Both the position numbers and the translations under genes were made by a program. The notes beneath the pieces were generated by a model. That model worked only from the letters and a program-made list of their open reading frames with translations. It did no database searches and was not told where the DNA came from. 64,000 nucleotides of DNA from an uncultured Flavobacteriaceae bacterium (GTDB lineage Bacteria > Bacteroidota > Bacteroidia > Flavobacteriales > Flavobacteriaceae): NCBI GenBank assembly GCA_947500435.1, contig CANMRV010000001.1:310001-374000 (forward strand), given 5' to 3'. This document shows positions 61,661-64,000 of the stretch, in pieces (the stretch's first letter is position 1; each line of letters opens with the position of its first letter).

Positions 61661-64000
61661 CTATAAAACAAACCGATAGGTAGCCTTTACCAAAAAGATA
61701 TTCTGAGGCTTTTCATCATTAAAAATATTGTCTCCGAGGTCATTCAAAAGTCCATTTTGAGGGTCACCTGATTGGGATACATCTTGGGACCAAACCAAGA
61801 ATATCTCCGAACCGGGAATATATTCCCATCGAACGACAAGATTTGACCGGAACTGCACAAATGAAAAATCAGGATTGCCAAAAGTGAAGTCCGCTACATT
61901 ATCCAGATTTCTATCTATCGAGTATGTTCCATCCGCAAAGGATATTTGATTTTCAGGATACAAAGAAATACGCTCGTCAAATGTGGCCCCCATTGGATTT
62001 ATAACTTCTTTAAATTCCGTATATCTCCCCCTAGAAATAAAAGGCTGTCCCCAGTACTGAATGGTCAAGTTGGGATTAATGGTATAGTTCAAACGTAAAG
62101 ACATACTCAACGTTCTTTGATTGACCGTGCCCGTGAGGTAAGTAGTCTCCCCGTTTACATCAATATTATCAATGTACTGCAATTTGTCCATATTAATCCC
62201 GTACTCAGGGTTTGCTGAGATGCTTAGAGCGTTAAAAGGTTGATAGGTAACGCCAAAATCAATGTTGTATGAATTGTACGAGTTATCGGTTCCTTTTTGT
62301 CCACGGTGAAAAACATTGAAGCGTACTTTCTTTCTTCTATCCGTATTATAGCCATTGAAAAAGCTTATTTCAGATGCCTGACGAAGTCTAGGTCCACCTC
62401 GCAAAGCGAAGTTGGAGTATTGTTTTGGGGCATAGGTAATACCGAGATTGGTGAACCAATTATTGTCCCAGTTTTGCCAGCTGTTGGTATTAAAACGAAG
62501 ACTGTTGTGGTTACCTCCGAAATCCCAAACGCTCCAATGGTTGTAATTGATGCCAACTCTCCGGAAGGTTTCAGTAGGTTTTAGTGTTTGATATCCAATC
62601 CAAGTGTAATGACGAATATCGTCTGCTTGACGTTGGAAGCCGATATCATTCAATTCCAATTCTGGAGACCGCCAAGTGGCCCCTGTTTCGAATTTCCAGT
62701 TCCCATTACCAACCTTTCCTAACTGCAGATTACCTCCAGTGCCGGTCAATGAAGTTCTATCTTCTTCAACGGAAACATGATCCGCGCCAACGCGCTGAAA
62801 CAAATGTGCTATAGATTCTTGAGTGTTTGAAATGGCCTCCGTACTTCCGTTTACCCGACTGAAAATTAGATTGCCACCAACATACCAATCGCGTTCTTGC
62901 CATTGGTGTTTGAAGTCAATACCACCAGTAAAGGCGGAATGATGTAAAAAGTTGAGTTCTGGTGTAAGTTGGTCTCTGTTTGTAGCCGTGAAAATCCCCC
63001 CAACAAAGGTGTTTCTATCATTAAAATCCTTTTGAACACGGCCTACAAAATAATTGGTCAAGGGCTCAACCACCTCTCTTCTTCGTTCACCATTGTTGTC
63101 AATTGTTGCATATTTTTTTGCGGTGACACTTTCCAAAACGCCAATGGACCAACCGTCTTTGGTTTTGCCACTAAATTTTGCTGCTCCCAAAATAGAAGTG
63201 TTTTCAGGCTGATCTACATATTCTCCATCTTCTGTATTTGGAAAGCCTTGCGGACTTCTTCCAATTCTTCGGGAATAGAAAACATTATCAAATCCGAAGG
63301 TATTGCCAGCTTCTGACTGGCTTACGCGGTAATCAAAAATGTTTTTGTTTTCTACAAAGAATGGGCGTTGTTCTCTAAAGAATATTTGAAATCCATCTAA
63401 AGCAATCGCGGACGGGTCGGCCTCCACCTGTCCAAAATCTGGATTTACCGTAAGATCTAAAGTCAAATCATTGGTGATACCAATTTTGGCATCCAACCCA
63501 CCAGTTATTTGACTGTCACTGCCATCACGAAAAGGGTTTCCAGCTTCCGCTTCAAAAGTTTCCATTTTGGCAACGGTATAGGGTTGTATCTCGAGCTGTT
63601 TTTGGGGTACTAAATCAATTAATCCCTCTAAGAGACCAAATTCACTTACAAAACCCGGGGTATCTTGTTTAATACGCTGCCAAGAGTATCGTTCCGCACC
63701 TCTGAAGTATTGACGATCCAATTGAATACCCCAAACCTGTTCCTCGGCTTTTCCAAATTTCAGCTGACTGAAGGGTATTTTCATTTCGGCGGTCCAACCT
63801 TCTGCATCGGTATTTGTTTTGGTATACCAAATGGGGTTCCAACTTTCATCTTCGTTGTTACCGTTTTCCGAGGTGAAAAAATCTGCTTTTACGCCTGCAG
63901 CTGTGGTGATAAAACCAAAGGAACTTCGTTTGTCGTGATAGCTATCAATAAAAATACCTACCCAATCTCCTTGAAATCCGTCACGTCTTGAGAGCCGCAT
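61661..64000 (-). CDS. DUF5916 outer membrane protein (5' end beyond window)
   Basis: At least 779 residues visible; the start is past base 64000. The N-terminal part (WVGIFIDSYHDKRSSFGFITTAAG, EMKIPFSQLKF) is a CBM9-like beta sandwich, and the larger part is a DUF5916 barrel with many aromatic strands (NISILGAAKFSGK, WVGGNLIFSRVNG) ending LVKATYRFVL. Members are large outer membrane proteins of unknown transport role in Bacteroidota. The Met at the very edge may be internal. Confidence 0.85.
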   Translation of the reverse strand: MRLSRRDGFQGDWVGIFIDSYHDKRSSFGFITTAAGVKADFFTSENGNNEDESWNPIWYTKTNTDAEGWTAEMKIPFSQLKFGKAEEQVWGIQLDRQYFRGAERYSWQRIKQDTPGFVSEFGLLEGLIDLVPQKQLEIQPYTVAKMETFEAEAGNPFRDGSDSQITGGLDAKIGITNDLTLDLTVNPDFGQVEADPSAIALDGFQIFFREQRPFFVENKNIFDYRVSQSEAGNTFGFDNVFYSRRIGRSPQGFPNTEDGEYVDQPENTSILGAAKFSGKTKDGWSIGVLESVTAKKYATIDNNGERRREVVEPLTNYFVGRVQKDFNDRNTFVGGIFTATNRDQLTPELNFLHHSAFTGGIDFKHQWQERDWYVGGNLIFSRVNGSTEAISNTQESIAHLFQRVGADHVSVEEDRTSLTGTGGNLQLGKVGNGNWKFETGATWRSPELELNDIGFQRQADDIRHYTWIGYQTLKPTETFRRVGINYNHWSVWDFGGNHNSLRFNTNSWQNWDNNWFTNLGITYAPKQYSNFALRGGPRLRQASEISFFNGYNTDRRKKVRFNVFHRGQKGTDNSYNSYNIDFGVTYQPFNALSISANPEYGINMDKLQYIDNIDVNGETTYLTGTVNQRTLSMSLRLNYTINPNLTIQYWGQPFISRGRYTEFKEVINPMGATFDERISLYPENQISFADGTYSIDRNLDNVADFTFGNPDFSFVQFRSNLVVRWEYIPGSEIFLVWSQDVSQSGDPQNGLLNDLGDNIFNDEKPQNIFLVKATYRFVL

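Noticed and set aside
1..64000. tRNA, rRNA, CRISPR arrays, transposases and phage genes
   Set aside because: None seen: gaps are short and hold no T-loop motif, and no direct repeat-spacer pattern or recombinase reading frame was found by eye.

Overview
The window looks like a chromosomal stretch from a marine-type member of the Flavobacteriaceae (Bacteroidota). The evidence is the A+T-rich sequence, several promoters with the Bacteroidota -7 element TAnnTTTG, four TonB-dependent receptors or plug proteins, carboxypeptidase-regulatory-like N-terminal domains on outer-membrane receptors, many flavobacterial DUF proteins, a lycopene cyclase, and the MEP pathway gene dxs. The assignment to family level is inference; no rRNA, tRNA, phage, transposase or CRISPR array was seen.

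Layout. 1-2.0 kb: end of a sugar isomerase/epimerase gene and two DUF1080 (3-keto-disaccharide hydrolase) lipoproteins. 2.0-4.1 kb: yicC-like, gmk, nadD, with a repeat element before nadD. 4.1-9.8 kb: sialidase, a DUF2157/GDYXXLXY pair, a YiaA/B protein, a helical-repeat protein and an STAS-like protein. 10-22 kb: a phosphate-acquisition region with an Na/Pi cotransporter, a Pit transporter, a phosphate-type porin, a MORN-like secreted protein, a small CarboxypepD_reg protein, and a TonB receptor with a beta-helix lipoprotein. 22-34 kb: housekeeping genes (dgt, dxs, tadA, aspS), a ClC channel and several lipoproteins. 34-40.6 kb: a TetR-controlled RND-adaptor-TolC efflux operon. 40.7-44.5 kb: an ECF sigma factor with a membrane partner, a polyprenyl synthase and lycopene cyclase. 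44.5-54.4 kb: metal homeostasis (TonB receptor, DtxR-family regulator, ZIP transporter, CzcB-like adaptor, a CzcA-TolC fusion, a His-rich exported protein). 54.5-64 kb: an outer-membrane-type protein, an S9 peptidase, small exported proteins, a standalone TonB plug lipoprotein, a HExxH protein, DUF423, and a DUF5916 outer-membrane protein cut by the window edge.

The most interesting signal is in the phosphate region. Five intergenic sites carry AATGTTA-like boxes repeated every 11 bp. At three of them the array ends exactly 7 nt before a TTnnTTTG element on the gene strand, and at a fourth it ends 7+11 nt before a similar element. This looks like a Pho-type activator site shared by pit, the porin, a small secreted protein and the TonB receptor/lipoprotein pair. 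The fifth array faces an apparently empty 200-nt stretch that holds two stable hairpins, a 25-codon GTG open frame and a strong intrinsic terminator, so it may be an unannotated small RNA or microprotein gene. Other regulatory signals are a 13+13 bp palindrome over the promoter of the tetR efflux operon and two divergent promoters between the metal TonB receptor and the DtxR-family gene, one overlapped by an inverted repeat.
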